A DNA stretch of 64,000 nucleotides from Chlorobiaceae bacterium (lineage in GTDB: Bacteria; Bacteroidota; Chlorobiia; Chlorobiales; Chlorobiaceae). Position 1 is the stretch's first letter. Each line of letters starts with the position of its first letter. The translations under genes were made by a program, and so were the position numbers. Of the stretch, positions 7,533-16,885 are shown one piece after another. Where the stretch lies: NCBI GenBank assembly GCA_013334965.1, contig JAAXWO010000007.1, positions 62,001-126,000 on the forward strand. Direction: 5' to 3'. The notes under the pieces were generated by a model. The model was not told the origin of the DNA. It saw only the letters and a list, made by a program, of their open reading frames with translations, and did no database searches.

Positions 7533-8564
7533 CTACCTCCATACATGGGCAGACTCGCTATCGTAAAAATCGACGATGAGTTCTCTTTTTCCTGTGCGCG
7601 CCAATCTCATTGCGTTTGCTCTCTGTGCAATCATTTTGTTCGTGGCTGATGCGGGATCACCATACAAGCCGACGAAAATATGAGAAAGCTTCCCTTTCTC
7701 TATGAGCCGCAGGTAATGTTCGTCATTTGCAGCTAAAGAATGACCGTAGATAAAGAGGCATTTCTGAATCTCTTGAAAACTCCTATATGCCTTTGCGAGA
7801 TAGTCGCTGTGCCGAACTCTTTCTAGCTTTTCTGCGCTTGAACCTTCTGCTACGAATAGAGGAAAAAAGTTTCTACTAAGGGCTTCGCGAATTTGCTCGA
7901 TAAGACGAACACCAGTGCGATTCCATGTGTATTTCTGTATCTCCGTTCCTGAATCAAAAACATGAAGTGCGCCATGCAGAAACCACATATTCTGATCATG
8001 ACTTTGGCTTGATTCCCATACTACGTATTCAGAATCAATGCCAGAGTCAATATCGCTTTGTGACGTTCTAAACCCATCGTCGGAATGAATATCGGTGCGG
8101 TTCTCGCGATGCATGTGGGTCCAGTAGAGTAGCAAGTCATAATTGAAAGTGTAGGTCGTAGTAAAGTTGTCCAAAAATCGCTGACAGGCTGCGTACTCAT
8201 CATCCGTAATGTCGCCTGGCAACGCAGGGTGACTTTGAGCGATGGTCTCGACAAGTAGTTCCTTAAGCTCGTCGGCGTCACTGCGCATCGCGTCAGCCTG
8301 TGTACTGGTCACGCCATACCCTGCGGCAATAGATGCTGAATCGCGTAGCACCTTGATAACACGCTCAAAGTCAGTGGTATGAAGAACCGAAAAGGCTGAC
8401 TTTGCTGAGTCCGGCAATGTGGAAAAATCTGCCTGCTCAAAAAGCTTGTCATACCGGAAAATGTCTGGGCGACAGGCAATGCTGAACCCATTACCAAGCA
8501 GCAGATGGCGCTTGGAATAACAAGCTGACGCTTCTATAGCTTCAGCGAAAGTCATAATGGTCAT
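7533..8564 (-). CDS. SIR2-like protein, DUF4917-type
   Basis: A 343-residue protein, last intact gene of restriction island 1. Motifs resemble those of SIR2-like NAD-binding proteins in order: LLLGNGFSIA (residues 21-30), TFNYD (139-143), FLHGALH (195-201) and YGHSLAANDEH (273-283). I recall this set from the DUF4917 family. SIR2-like domains in phage defence usually deplete NAD+; that role here is inference. Its ATG overlaps the stop of the hsdM-hsdS fusion by four bases, so it is made together with the modification enzyme. It is more AT-rich than the surrounding core genome. The start could also be the internal ATG at 8555. Confidence 0.75.
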   Translation of the reverse strand: MTIMTFAEAIEASACYSKRHLLLGNGFSIACRPDIFRYDKLFEQADFSTLPDSAKSAFSVLHTTDFERVIKVLRDSASIAAGYGVTSTQADAMRSDADELKELLVETIAQSHPALPGDITDDEYAACQRFLDNFTTTYTFNYDLLLYWTHMHRENRTDIHSDDGFRTSQSDIDSGIDSEYVVWESSQSHDQNMWFLHGALHVFDSGTEIQKYTWNRTGVRLIEQIREALSRNFFPLFVAEGSSAEKLERVRHSDYLAKAYRSFQEIQKCLFIYGHSLAANDEHYLRLIEKGKLSHIFVGLYGDPASATNKMIAQRANAMRLARTGKRELIVDFYDSESAHVWR

Positions 8565-11098
8565 GTCAATCCTCCGTCAGTAGGCGGCTCATTTTTGCTC
8601 CATATGCGGGCAATAGTGGATTGAATTTTTTGCTCGAAACGGGTAATCAACTCACGGTTGGCAGCCACCAGCGCTTGCTCAGCTTCGATCTCCGCCACAA
8701 TTACTTGTTGCAAAGCAACATCGTCTGGAATCGGAATCGGGATTCTGTTCAACGCCTCTTGGTTGAGCTTTGGCTGTGCAGCACCGGTAACGAACTCCTC
8801 AATGGAAATGGAGTTGAGATAGACCTCCACGAATTTCTGTGTTGCGGATTCTGAGAATTTCAACACATGAGCGTGATTGTTGACCCAACATTTACCAGAT
8901 ACTGAGAATGCAATTGGCGTTGAGCGAGCGAGTAAGTTCGCGCCATCTTCCGAAATGAGAAGAATGTCTTCGTCAAAAATGAAATCAGCAACGGAGTCAA
9001 CAATCCCCGATGCACCGTAATAAGGAAACGAACCTTCCTTTCTATCGCCTTTTGTGATAGGAACTCGCAGCGAATCCATATTTACTGAAAGGCTCCCAAG
9101 ATTGCGCTTCGGCCAGTCAGGGTGGATGGGAATGTGAGGGCGATAGTGGTCGAGAACTTCGCGGGCGCCATTGATGACTTTCTGGTAGCCCTCGATTTCC
9201 GCCACGATCGCCTTCTGCACTTCCAGCGGTGGCAGGGGAATTTGGAGTCCGGAGAGGAAACTGCGAGTCACTCCTCGAACACCAATTCCCTCCGCGTTGC
9301 GCTCAACCACTTGGGCGATGTGGTGTGCAGCTATATGGATGAACTCAGGAGCGAGGCGCTCATTGTCTTTCGATACAAGTGCCGTCAGGTCTTGATTGAT
9401 GGCGTAATCGTCGTTTGCGAATGCGAATTTCCCGACTGATACGCGGGTAATTATGATGGTTGATCCTTTGGGAGCGACTCGTGTGGACGTTTCTTCAACG
9501 GCCTTCTTGGAAATGAGTTCATAAGCGATGATAAGTCCGCGGTCGTCGATGTGCTTCGATGAAATCCATTTCACCGAGCCGTTTGTCCAATACGACTTTT
9601 CCTGTTTGGACGGGGTGGCTCCGCAGATTAGATCGCACACTTCGCCAATTGGGACGTTCGGGAAGAACGAAGCGCGTATATCGCCCTCCCGATACCGCTC
9701 ACCGCTGAGATTGTAGTCGCCATTCTCGGTTATCTTCTCCTTTGGCACGATCAGCAGGAAGGATCGGTCCGATCCGACTGATCCACCCGATTCGCCCGAT
9801 CTTCCTGATTCTTCCTGCTGATCCGACTCATCCGGCAGATTGGACCGATCGCTGGAGCCGGTGCGCAGGGCCTGAAGGTATTCGGCAAGCTCAGCCTGAA
9901 CTTGCGGGAGGTCGTTCTTCTCGATGGCACGGCGCTGGGCTCCGAGGCCGAAGCCGTCGTTCTCCACTTTGAAGAAGGCGATAGTGTCACTCTGGCGTGC
10001 CAGGGATTTATCGAGGATCAGGATACTGGTCTTCACCCCGGAATAGGGATTAAAACAGCCCGCCGGTAGCGATACCACTGCGACGAGAGAGTTTTCGACA
10101 AGCATTTTCCGCAGTTCTTTGTAGGCTGTCTGGCTTTGGAAGATGATGCCCTCGGGCACGATGATGGCGGCACGTCCGGTGGGCGTGAGGTGCTCGGCCA
10201 TGTAGTCCACGAAGAGGACTTCGCTGCGCTTGGCCTGGATTGAGAAACGCTTGTGAGGCTTGATGCCGCCTTTCGGGGACATGAAGGGCGGGTTGGCGAG
10301 AATGACGTCGGCGAATTCGTTCCAGCGTTCCTCGGAGGTGAGTGTGTCATATTCAAAAATATGCGGATCGGTGAAGCCGTGCAGATAGAGGTTCACCAGA
10401 GAGAGGCGCACCATGTCTGGCGAGATGTCGTAGCCCTTGAAGTTCCTGGCGAGGCGCCCCTTTTCATCGGGAGTCAATGTGCTGTTCCCTTTTGCGTCGG
10501 TATTGGCTCGCAGGATGTGCTTGTAGGCTGAAATCAGAAAACCGGCAGTACCGCAGGCGGGATCAAGAATGGTCTCGTTTTTCTGCGGAGCGATCACCTC
10601 AACCATGAAATCAATGATGTGGCGAGGGGTGCGGAACTGGCCGGCATCACCCTGGCTGCCCAAAACGCTGAGCAGATACTCAAACGCATCGCCAAGACGC
10701 TCGCTGTGGTCATAGCTGAATTCGTCGATGATTTTGAGGAAAGCTTTGAGAGTCTCGGGGTCGCGGTAAGGGAGATAGGCATTCTTGAAAATATCACGAA
10801 AAAGTGCGGGGATACCGGGGTTTTCGGGCATCCTGGCAATGCCTTCGCTGTAGAGGCCGAGCATCTCGTGACCGCCAAGACTGCGATCCATGAGTTTGGC
10901 CCAGCCGTAGCGGGCGAAGTCGCCGGTGAAGAACTTTCGTTTGCCGCCAAGTTCCTCGGACTCGGCGTCCATGTCGTCCATGAACTTGTAAATGAGTGCA
11001 ATGGTGATCTGTTCAACCTGACTCTTGGGGTCAGGCACTTTTCCGACGAGAATGTCGCGGGCGGTGTCAATACGGCGTTTGGTATCGGTGTCGAGCAT
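8561..11098 (-). CDS. Type I restriction HsdM-HsdS fusion
   Basis: A single 845-residue chain joining the adenine methyltransferase and specificity subunits of a type I system. The HsdM part has the N-terminal helical domain, the SAM motif DPACGTAGF (179-187) and the catalytic NPPF (269-272). Residues about 412-447 are a Ser/Gly/Asp/Arg linker encoded by a GATC-rich repeat. Then come two HsdS target-recognition domains, the first from about 483 (PIGEVCDLICGATPS), the second from about 665 (NLGSLSVNMDSLRVP), each followed by a conserved helix (LPPLEVQKAIVAEIEGYQ; VALQQVIVAEIEAEQ). HsdS is normally a separate protein. The start is set at the family-typical MLDTDTKRRI; an ATG at 11116 is also in frame. 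Confidence 0.85.
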   Translation of the reverse strand: MLDTDTKRRIDTARDILVGKVPDPKSQVEQITIALIYKFMDDMDAESEELGGKRKFFTGDFARYGWAKLMDRSLGGHEMLGLYSEGIARMPENPGIPALFRDIFKNAYLPYRDPETLKAFLKIIDEFSYDHSERLGDAFEYLLSVLGSQGDAGQFRTPRHIIDFMVEVIAPQKNETILDPACGTAGFLISAYKHILRANTDAKGNSTLTPDEKGRLARNFKGYDISPDMVRLSLVNLYLHGFTDPHIFEYDTLTSEERWNEFADVILANPPFMSPKGGIKPHKRFSIQAKRSEVLFVDYMAEHLTPTGRAAIIVPEGIIFQSQTAYKELRKMLVENSLVAVVSLPAGCFNPYSGVKTSILILDKSLARQSDTIAFFKVENDGFGLGAQRRAIEKNDLPQVQAELAEYLQALRTGSSDRSNLPDESDQQEESGRSGESGGSVGSDRSFLLIVPKEKITENGDYNLSGERYREGDIRASFFPNVPIGEVCDLICGATPSKQEKSYWTNGSVKWISSKHIDDRGLIIAYELISKKAVEETSTRVAPKGSTIIITRVSVGKFAFANDDYAINQDLTALVSKDNERLAPEFIHIAAHHIAQVVERNAEGIGVRGVTRSFLSGLQIPLPPLEVQKAIVAEIEGYQKVINGAREVLDHYRPHIPIHPDWPKRNLGSLSVNMDSLRVPITKGDRKEGSFPYYGASGIVDSVADFIFDEDILLISEDGANLLARSTPIAFSVSGKCWVNNHAHVLKFSESATQKFVEVYLNSISIEEFVTGAAQPKLNQEALNRIPIPIPDDVALQQVIVAEIEAEQALVAANRELITRFEQKIQSTIARIWSKNEPPTDGGLT
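9757..9850. repeat. GATC-rich degenerate repeat, copy in hsdM-hsdS linker
   Basis: Short units built on GATC/GATT with YCNGATC or GATCNGA spacing (for example ggatcggtccgatccgac) stand in tandem. In frame they encode the Ser-Asp-Arg/Gly-Ser linker between the methyltransferase and specificity parts. Similar arrays occur at 11118-11155, 11284-11307 and 11508-11559. Confidence 0.65.
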
Positions 11099-11117
11099 TG
11101 AGTTTCTTTCTTTCATT

Positions 11118-11155
11118 GGTTAGATCTGACAGATCAGGCGGATCGGACAGATCTG
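11118..11155. repeat. GATC-rich degenerate repeat between genes
   Basis: The string agatctgacagatcaggc and what follows belongs to the same family of GATC-containing units as the arrays inside the neighbouring coding regions. Here it fills the gap between the four-helix-bundle gene and hsdM-hsdS and ends close to the stop of the former. Confidence 0.6.
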
Positions 11156-11920
11156 TTAAATAGTGATAATGCCTTTACAGTCGGGGTAACCGCTGCAGCC
11201 CCAGAATTGTCTACCCTCGTTCTTGCCTGCTTTGGCGGTACGCAAGACCATGGGGTTACCGCACTTTGGGCATTGAGGAATTTGATCAGACGGATCGGTC
11301 TGATCGGTTTTGCGGCGTTGCCGTTCGATCAATCGAGCGGTGGCGAGCTGTTCGCTGTAGCCGCCACCTTCGACAAACGCCTTTTCAAGGCCGGCAATCT
11401 GCCGGTCGAGCAGGTAATTGGTCTGGTTGATCAGGCAGATCAGGGCATTGACCCGTATGGCAGGATCGGCATGTTCAAGCCATGGTGCGTAAAGTGACCA
11501 GCGTTCCTGATCAGTCAGATCGGTCAGATTGGACCGATCTGACTGATCTGACCGATCTTTTCTGAACTGCTTCGGCTGGTCGCGGACAGCTCTCGCTTCT
11601 CCACAATCGGGCGTCCACTGGGTGAGGCGGCGGTGGCGCAGGAAATCTTCGTAGTCGAGCAGGAGTTCTTCGAGGCTGGCACGCGCGACGTTGATCAGAC
11701 GAAGTTCAGTTTGTGAGGATGTAGCTGAGGCACGGCTACCTTCAGCGATATTCTGCCTTCCGGAGCGGGCGGCCTGTACCATCTGATCGGTCAGACGAGA
11801 GCGGGGATCGATGAATTTTTCGCAGAACCAGACGGTGGCGTCATAAATGATGGTTGCCGTCTGAAAACTGCAGGTGTCGCGATAGCCGCCGCTTGGTCTG
11901 AACTTTGACATATCCGGCAA
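11156..11920 (-). CDS. Four-helix-bundle protein with zinc-ribbon tail
   Basis: A 254-residue protein of unknown job, between hsdR and hsdM. The N-terminal half (about 15-105) matches the four-helix-bundle (S23-like) family: IYDATVWFCEKFIDPRSRLT, then QMVQAARSGRQNIAEGS and LRLINVARASLEELLLDYE. The C-terminal 38 residues are a topoisomerase-type zinc ribbon with CPKC and a CSGYPDC pair, a fold that can bind nucleic acid. Between them are two acidic/polar stretches of Ser-Asp-Arg/Gln encoded by GATC repeats (near residues 121-138 and 205-212). It starts 5 bases after the hsdR stop. Such proteins recur next to type I systems; a role in DNA handling is inference. Confidence 0.75.
   Translation of the reverse strand: MPDMSKFRPSGGYRDTCSFQTATIIYDATVWFCEKFIDPRSRLTDQMVQAARSGRQNIAEGSRASATSSQTELRLINVARASLEELLLDYEDFLRHRRLTQWTPDCGEARAVRDQPKQFRKDRSDQSDRSNLTDLTDQERWSLYAPWLEHADPAIRVNALICLINQTNYLLDRQIAGLEKAFVEGGGYSEQLATARLIERQRRKTDQTDPSDQIPQCPKCGNPMVLRTAKAGKNEGRQFWGCSGYPDCKGIITI
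11284..11307. repeat. GATC-rich degenerate repeat, copy in four-helix gene (3' part)
   Basis: Three GATC units in 24 bases, encoding a Thr/Ser-Asp-Gln/Pro stretch just before the zinc ribbon. Confidence 0.55.
11508..11559. repeat. GATC-rich degenerate repeat, copy in four-helix gene (middle)
   Basis: About seven units of GATCNG(A/T) or its complement in 52 bases. In frame they encode an acidic/basic Asp-Arg-Ser-Asp-Gln type stretch between the helical domain and the rest of the protein. Confidence 0.6.
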
Positions 11921-11925
11921 GTTCC

Positions 11926-14469
11926 TTATGCGGCAAATTGATTCAAGGAAACATAGTCCTTGATGTATTCAGGAACGAGCGTGCGATAGAGCTGAGGCAC
12001 GGCTCGGAAGTCATGGGTAGTGAAGAACGGATTGGTCGCCAGATCGGTGAACTGTTTGCTGTCGATGATGTCGCGTACCCTGTTGCTGGTCACGTAGGCC
12101 TTGAAATAGGTCTTGATGGCCGGTATGGCTGATGGCGGCTCGGGCACGTGGTCGGCGACAAACTTCGAGAACTCCTCCTCCAGCAGTTCATCCTTGGACT
12201 TGAAGCGAGGGATGAGGCCGAAGACCTTCTCCAGGATTTCGCGCAGGGTCAGGCGACGATCCACGGCGGCGGCTTTGCGCAGTTTGTCGAGGGTGTAGTA
12301 CTCCTCGGGCTTGTCGAAGATCTCGCGGTTCACGTAGTCGATGACGCGGTCCCACTGCCCGGCGTCAACTGCGGCGGCGACGGTGTCATCTGCGCGGATC
12401 ACATCTTCAAACTTCTCGAAGAACATGCGGTCGATTTTCATGCCATCAGCAGTGATCTCCTCAACCCGCATCGAAGCCAGGATGTCGGCGCCGAGGTGCT
12501 CATAGGTTCCTCCGACCACCACAGGGCCTGTTGTATCACCTCCGTTGTCGCTCTTCTTGCCTTTGGGTGGCGGAAGCTTCAGCACTTCGTCGTAGTTGAA
12601 CTCTTCCTCGAAGTATTCGCAGTTGGCGAAGAAGTCAAACAGCTTGAAGGAGGTTTTGATAGGCTTTTGTAAGCTTTCCCTGATGGTCTCGTCGAAAAGC
12701 AATTCGCGGAAGTCGTGCTTGCGGGTGCCGCGTCCCTTGATCTGGATGAAGTCGGTCGGCGAAAAGATCGGACGGAAGAGGCCGATGTTGAGGATGTCGG
12801 TACAGTCGTAGCCGGTTGTCATCATCCCGACCGTCACGCAGATTCGCGCTTTGCTGGTTTTGTAGGTGGGGATGAAGTTGCCGGAGCCGAGCAGGTTGTT
12901 GTTGGCGAAGTTGATGGTGAATTGCTGGGCGTCAGAAATTTGCGAAGTCACCTGCACGGCAAAGTCGGACTGGTATCTGGCCGGAAACATTCGATCGGCC
13001 ATCTGATTGAGTATCTGGGCAAGCTTGGCGGCGTGGTTCTGGCTTACGGCGAAGATGATCGACTTGCCGATCTCGCCACTGACCGGGTCACGCATGGCGT
13101 TTTCCAGAAACGTCTTGCACAGAAGCTGGTTGGTAGTGTCAGCAAAGAAACGCTTCTCGAACTCGCGCTGTTTGAAGGCCTGCTGCTGGTCCTCTCCGGC
13201 GTCATCGGTGAACGTGACAACGAAGCCCTCTTCGGAAAGCAATGTGGTGGTGACTTCGGTACGGGCATCAACCACGGTAGGGTTGATCAGGAAACCCTCC
13301 TTCACACCATCAAGCAATGAGTAGCGGAAGGTTGGCTGGCTGTTCTCGCAGCCAAAGGTACGGTAAGTATCGAGTAACAAGCGCCGTTCAGCCTCGCGAG
13401 GGTCGCGGGTGCCTGGGTTTGAGCTGTCGAACCGGCGAAGATAATCGCGTGGAGTAGCGGTAAGGCCAAGCTTGTAACCGATAAAGTAGTCGAACACAGC
13501 ACGGGCATTGCCGCCGATCGAGCGATGCGCTTCGTCGGATATGACAAGATCGAAGTCGGTCGGTGAGAAAAGCTTCTGGTACTTGTTGTTGAAAAGCAGG
13601 GATTGCACTGTGGCGACGACAATTTCAGCCCGTCGCCAATCGTCCCGGTTCTCCTTGTAGATCACTGTCTGAAAGTCGGCGGAGAGCAATGCTGCGAAGG
13701 CCTTTTTTGCCTGTTCCTCAAGCTCAAGGCGATCGACGAGGAACAAAACACGCCGTACATTGCCCGAACGGAGAAACAGCTTGATCACGGCGGCTGCGGT
13801 CAGGGTCTTGCCCGTACCGGTGGCCATCTCGAAAAGGAATCGGTCTTTGCCGTCGCCGACTGCGACCTGAAGGCTGCGGATTGCCTTGAGCTGATAAGGC
13901 CGGAGAAAGCGCAGCTTGTTGGCCTGGATGTATCCGGGGCGCTCCGCTTCGTTCCGCCACCCGGCCTCTGATTGGTAGTTCGGGTGCTGGGTGCAAACGA
14001 TGTAGTCCTCGCCGACCAGCTCTTCGATCAGTCGCTGCGGATTGGGCATGACCTTCTTGTAGCCGGTGACGGAGTCCGGTGTCGGAAACGAGGTGATAAC
14101 ATATGGGTTGCCACGTTCGAGATCCCAGAAGAAGTGCAGGTTGCCGTTGGATAGAATAACGAAGCGGCAGTTCTGGGACCTGGCATATTTACGGGCCTGC
14201 TCTTTGCCGACAAGGGGGTTCTTGGCCTCCGCCTTGGCTTCGAGGACGATCAGCGGGAAGCCCCGATTATCAAGAAGAAGGAAATCGACGAAGCCGCGTT
14301 CAAGCTTTTCGAAGTTCTCCCCAAACGAGTCCAGTACGGCAGGCCTGAGTGCTACTGACGGTTCAAGACGGATGTTCGCCGGAGCATCATCTTCAGAAAA
14401 GAAACGCCATCCCGAGGCTTCCAGGAGCTTGTTGATCTTGATACGCGCTGTGGCCTCTTTATCAGGCAT
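11926..14469 (-). CDS. hsdR: Type I restriction enzyme HsdR (EcoEI-like)
   Basis: An 847-residue motor/nuclease subunit. The N-terminal PD-(D/E)xK nuclease reads VDFLLLDNRGFPLIVLEAK (D62, E77, K79). The helicase follows with Walker A (ATGTGKT, near 216-222), ISDEAHRS as motif II and a C-terminal RecA lobe with SIIFAVSQNHAAKLA and FIQIKGRGTRKH. The last 200 residues correspond to the EcoEI-type C-terminal domain that contacts HsdM. It translocates DNA and cuts unmodified sites together with the HsdM-HsdS fusion downstream. It is first in the operon. The length is shorter than EcoKI HsdR but normal for this subgroup. Confidence 0.9.
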   Translation of the reverse strand: MPDKEATARIKINKLLEASGWRFFSEDDAPANIRLEPSVALRPAVLDSFGENFEKLERGFVDFLLLDNRGFPLIVLEAKAEAKNPLVGKEQARKYARSQNCRFVILSNGNLHFFWDLERGNPYVITSFPTPDSVTGYKKVMPNPQRLIEELVGEDYIVCTQHPNYQSEAGWRNEAERPGYIQANKLRFLRPYQLKAIRSLQVAVGDGKDRFLFEMATGTGKTLTAAAVIKLFLRSGNVRRVLFLVDRLELEEQAKKAFAALLSADFQTVIYKENRDDWRRAEIVVATVQSLLFNNKYQKLFSPTDFDLVISDEAHRSIGGNARAVFDYFIGYKLGLTATPRDYLRRFDSSNPGTRDPREAERRLLLDTYRTFGCENSQPTFRYSLLDGVKEGFLINPTVVDARTEVTTTLLSEEGFVVTFTDDAGEDQQQAFKQREFEKRFFADTTNQLLCKTFLENAMRDPVSGEIGKSIIFAVSQNHAAKLAQILNQMADRMFPARYQSDFAVQVTSQISDAQQFTINFANNNLLGSGNFIPTYKTSKARICVTVGMMTTGYDCTDILNIGLFRPIFSPTDFIQIKGRGTRKHDFRELLFDETIRESLQKPIKTSFKLFDFFANCEYFEEEFNYDEVLKLPPPKGKKSDNGGDTTGPVVVGGTYEHLGADILASMRVEEITADGMKIDRMFFEKFEDVIRADDTVAAAVDAGQWDRVIDYVNREIFDKPEEYYTLDKLRKAAAVDRRLTLREILEKVFGLIPRFKSKDELLEEEFSKFVADHVPEPPSAIPAIKTYFKAYVTSNRVRDIIDSKQFTDLATNPFFTTHDFRAVPQLYRTLVPEYIKDYVSLNQFAA

Positions 14470-14892
14470 TCCGATTCCTCATTCAGAGATGGTTATCGGG
14501 GAATGTGAAATAAAACAGAACCTTAAAAACCTGTTCCGTAAAATGATGGATATACTGCATCCCGTCATCCAGGAATCGCTCATGATGCGTGATGAAAGAC
14601 TCCAGCAGTCGATGACTTTGCGAAATGCCGTTGCTCAATGAAGGACTGAATGGTATTAATGCAGAAATCCATAGTTTCGACGGCCAACACTCATATTTCT
14701 AACATCAACATAAAACATGAAAATACCAAGGCTTGTGTTGTCTGGATGCATAACGTGAAGTGCGCATCTAACAGTCTCAATGCATATGGTGCAGTTCATT
14801 TACTCTGGCAAGTTTGAGAGGTAAATGGTAACATTCCCATAAATGCCTCTCACTGGCCTGTCACTCCCCCCCTTTTAACCAGAGAAAAAGCA
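14470..14892. other. Intergenic region between hsdR and ruvX
   Basis: 423 bases that must hold the promoters of the leftward restriction operon and the rightward ruvX. The sequence is AT-rich compared with ruvX. A 50-codon frame at 14489-14641 has no ribosome site or recognisable product. I see no repeat, RNA gene or clear -35/-10 pair. Confidence 0.5.
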
Positions 14893-15318
14893 ATGGCTTC
14901 AAACTACAGGCGAATAATCGGCATCGATTTCGGCACCAAACGCATAGGTTTGGCCAAAAGCGATCCTCTCGGCATGTTCGCCCAACCCATCGGTACGTTC
15001 GACATGACGGGGCTCATCGAAAATATCGGAAAAATCAGGGAGCAGGACGGCATCGAAAAGATCATCGTCGGCTACCCCCTGAACGAGCAGGGCGGCGCCA
15101 ACCGCATGACCTCGGTGATCGACCGGTTTATTGAGGAGCTCAGCCCTTCATTCCCCGGCATTCCCATCGAAACTGTCGACGAACACCGCTCTTCGAGAGA
15201 CGCCATGCAGATCCTCGTCGGTTCGGGGACCGGCAGGAAGAAACGCAACGAGAAGGGAAGGCTCGATACCGCGGCCGCGTGCATCATCCTGCAGAGCTAT
15301 CTGGACGCACGCCGATGA
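14893..15318 (+). CDS. ruvX: RuvX/YqgF Holliday junction resolvase-like nuclease
   Basis: 141 residues with the RNase H-like fold motifs of YqgF: IGIDFGTKRIGLA (first catalytic Asp) near the start, IIVGYPLNEQGG with the following ETVDEHRSS (Glu and Asp), and RLDTAAACIILQ at the C-terminus (last Asp). Family members resolve recombination intermediates or trim the 5' end of pre-16S rRNA. Length is normal. It begins the rightward run that continues with pyrE, tyrA and nadK. Confidence 0.9.
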   Translation: MASNYRRIIGIDFGTKRIGLAKSDPLGMFAQPIGTFDMTGLIENIGKIREQDGIEKIIVGYPLNEQGGANRMTSVIDRFIEELSPSFPGIPIETVDEHRSSRDAMQILVGSGTGRKKRNEKGRLDTAAACIILQSYLDARR

Positions 15319-15425
15319 CGGCAAAGGCAATGGCTCACGGCCATTTTGCGTTTAGCTTTTCGTGAGGGCTTCTGTATCTTTACTCTACTTGTAACCGTAA
15401 CGCATAACCGACCCCCTATCCATCC

Positions 15426-16007
15426 ATGACCAATTCGGAAACCCTTGCGATGTTCAAGTCGAGCGGAGCCCTGCTCGACGGCCATTTCAGGCTCACTTCA
15501 GGCCGTCACAGCAACTCCTATTTCCAGTGTGCCAAGGTGCTCCAGCATCCTGCATACCTCACTGCGATCTGTGGGGAAATCGCCGGGCATTTCAGGGGTT
15601 GCGGCATTACGACGGTCATTTCACCGGCAATCGGAGGAATCGTGGTAGGAACCGAAGTCGGCCGCCAGATAGGCGTCAAGACCATTTTCGCCGAACGTAA
15701 GGACGGGGTCATGACGATCCGCAGGGGCTTTGAAATCGACCCCTCCGAGAAGGTGCTGGTTGTCGAGGATGTCATCACGACCGGAGGCTCGGTGGCTGAA
15801 GTCATCGAACTGGTCAAGGCGACAGGGGCGACGGTTGCCGGCGTCGCATCGGTCGTCGACAGAAGCAACGGAAAGGTGCGGTTGGCCGACAGGCAGTATT
15901 CGCTGCTCACGATGGAGGTCGTAAGCCATACGCCCGAGGAGTGCCCGCTCTGCCGTGAAGAGGTGCCGATTTATGCCCCCGGCAGCAGAACCAATCCCCA
16001 GGGCTGA
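15426..16007 (+). CDS. pyrE: Orotate phosphoribosyltransferase
   Basis: Joins orotate and PRPP to form orotidine monophosphate in pyrimidine synthesis. The PRPP-binding signature is [18 protein letters not shown] (near residues 114-131), with [14 protein letters not shown] before it supplying the flexible catalytic loop. At 193 residues it belongs to the short PyrE type common outside the enterobacteria. The tyrA gene begins 8 bases after its stop, so cotranscription is likely. Confidence 0.92.
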   Translation: MTNSETLAMFKSSGALLDGHFRLTSGRHSNSYFQCAKVLQHPAYLTAICGEIAGHFRGCGITTVISPAIGGIVVGTEVGRQIGVKTIFAERKDGVMTIRRGFEIDPSEKVLVVEDVITTGGSVAEVIELVKATGATVAGVASVVDRSNGKVRLADRQYSLLTMEVVSHTPEECPLCREEVPIYAPGSRTNPQG

Positions 16008-16015
16008 CGGAACCC

Positions 16016-16885
16016 ATGCCTTCCCACAGCATAAAAAAAGTCTCGTTCGCAGGGCTCGGGCTCATCGGGACATCAATGATGCAGGCATTGAAATATGCTG
16101 CTGCCCTGACTGGCCGATCCATTGAGACCATCGGTTACGATCCCGGCTTCGTTCCCGACGACATCACATACATCACCGAATCCGGAGGGCTCGACCGGTT
16201 TGAACCTGACCCTGCCCTTCTCTACGATGCGGATGTGATTGTCCTCTGCGCCCCGGTTCTCACCAATATCGCCCTGCTCGACGAGGTTCACCGACACGCA
16301 CCGGCAGGAGCGCTGGTTACCGACGTATCGAGCACGAAAACGGAGATCGCGGCAAGGGCTGAACAACTGGGCATGGAGTTTATAGGCATGCACCCGATCG
16401 CAGGACGGGAACAGCAGGGTTGCCGCGCCGCATCGTCTGAACTGCTCTGCGGCCGCCTCATGATCTTTTGCTCAGGTGAGCGATTGCCGGAAACCGGCCA
16501 CGCCGGCGATCTGGTCGACCTGCTCCGTGCGTCAGGGTGTATTCCTGTCGTCATGACTCCTGAAGCACACGACAGGGTCTACGCCAACATCAGCCACCTC
16601 CCGCAGCTCATCTCCACAGCACTGATGACCCACTGCAGCGAAAACATCGACCGGTCCGGCCCCGGATTTGCCTCCGTCTCGCGTCTTGCCGGAAGCCCAT
16701 GGCCTGTATGGAGGGATATCCTGGCGACCAACAGCGGCAACATCGCCGACGAACTCGATGCATTTTCCGGCACTCTGTCGGGACTGGCAGATGAGGTCAG
16801 GGCTCGGAACTTCGAGGTCCTGGAATCGATGTTCCTCGAAGCGAACCGTCTCTATCAATTCCTTCAGGGAGCACCCCGGCCATGA
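16016..16885 (+). CDS. tyrA: Prephenate dehydrogenase
   Basis: NAD(P)-dependent oxidative decarboxylation of prephenate on the way to tyrosine. The Rossmann motif is [17 protein letters not shown] near the N-terminus. The catalytic region includes [10 protein letters not shown] and [14 protein letters not shown], with the His of the family signature. At 289 residues it is a stand-alone dehydrogenase without chorismate mutase or ACT domain. Its stop overlaps the nadK start by four bases. Confidence 0.9.
   Translation: MPSHSIKKVSFAGLGLIGTSMMQALKYAAALTGRSIETIGYDPGFVPDDITYITESGGLDRFEPDPALLYDADVIVLCAPVLTNIALLDEVHRHAPAGALVTDVSSTKTEIAARAEQLGMEFIGMHPIAGREQQGCRAASSELLCGRLMIFCSGERLPETGHAGDLVDLLRASGCIPVVMTPEAHDRVYANISHLPQLISTALMTHCSENIDRSGPGFASVSRLAGSPWPVWRDILATNSGNIADELDAFSGTLSGLADEVRARNFEVLESMFLEANRLYQFLQGAPRP

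Noticed and set aside
9757-11559. The GATC-rich arrays as a CRISPR array
   Set aside because: Units are short, degenerate and not separated by unique spacers of even length; they lie inside open coding frames.
14489-14641. A 50-codon frame between hsdR and ruvX
   Set aside because: No ribosome site, no recognisable sequence and no coupling to a neighbour.
631-14835. The 13-mer AAATGGTAACATT occurs before cytochrome c-555 (631-643) and before ruvX (14823-14835)
   Set aside because: In 64 kb, dozens of chance 13-base matches are expected; two copies do not make a regulatory site.
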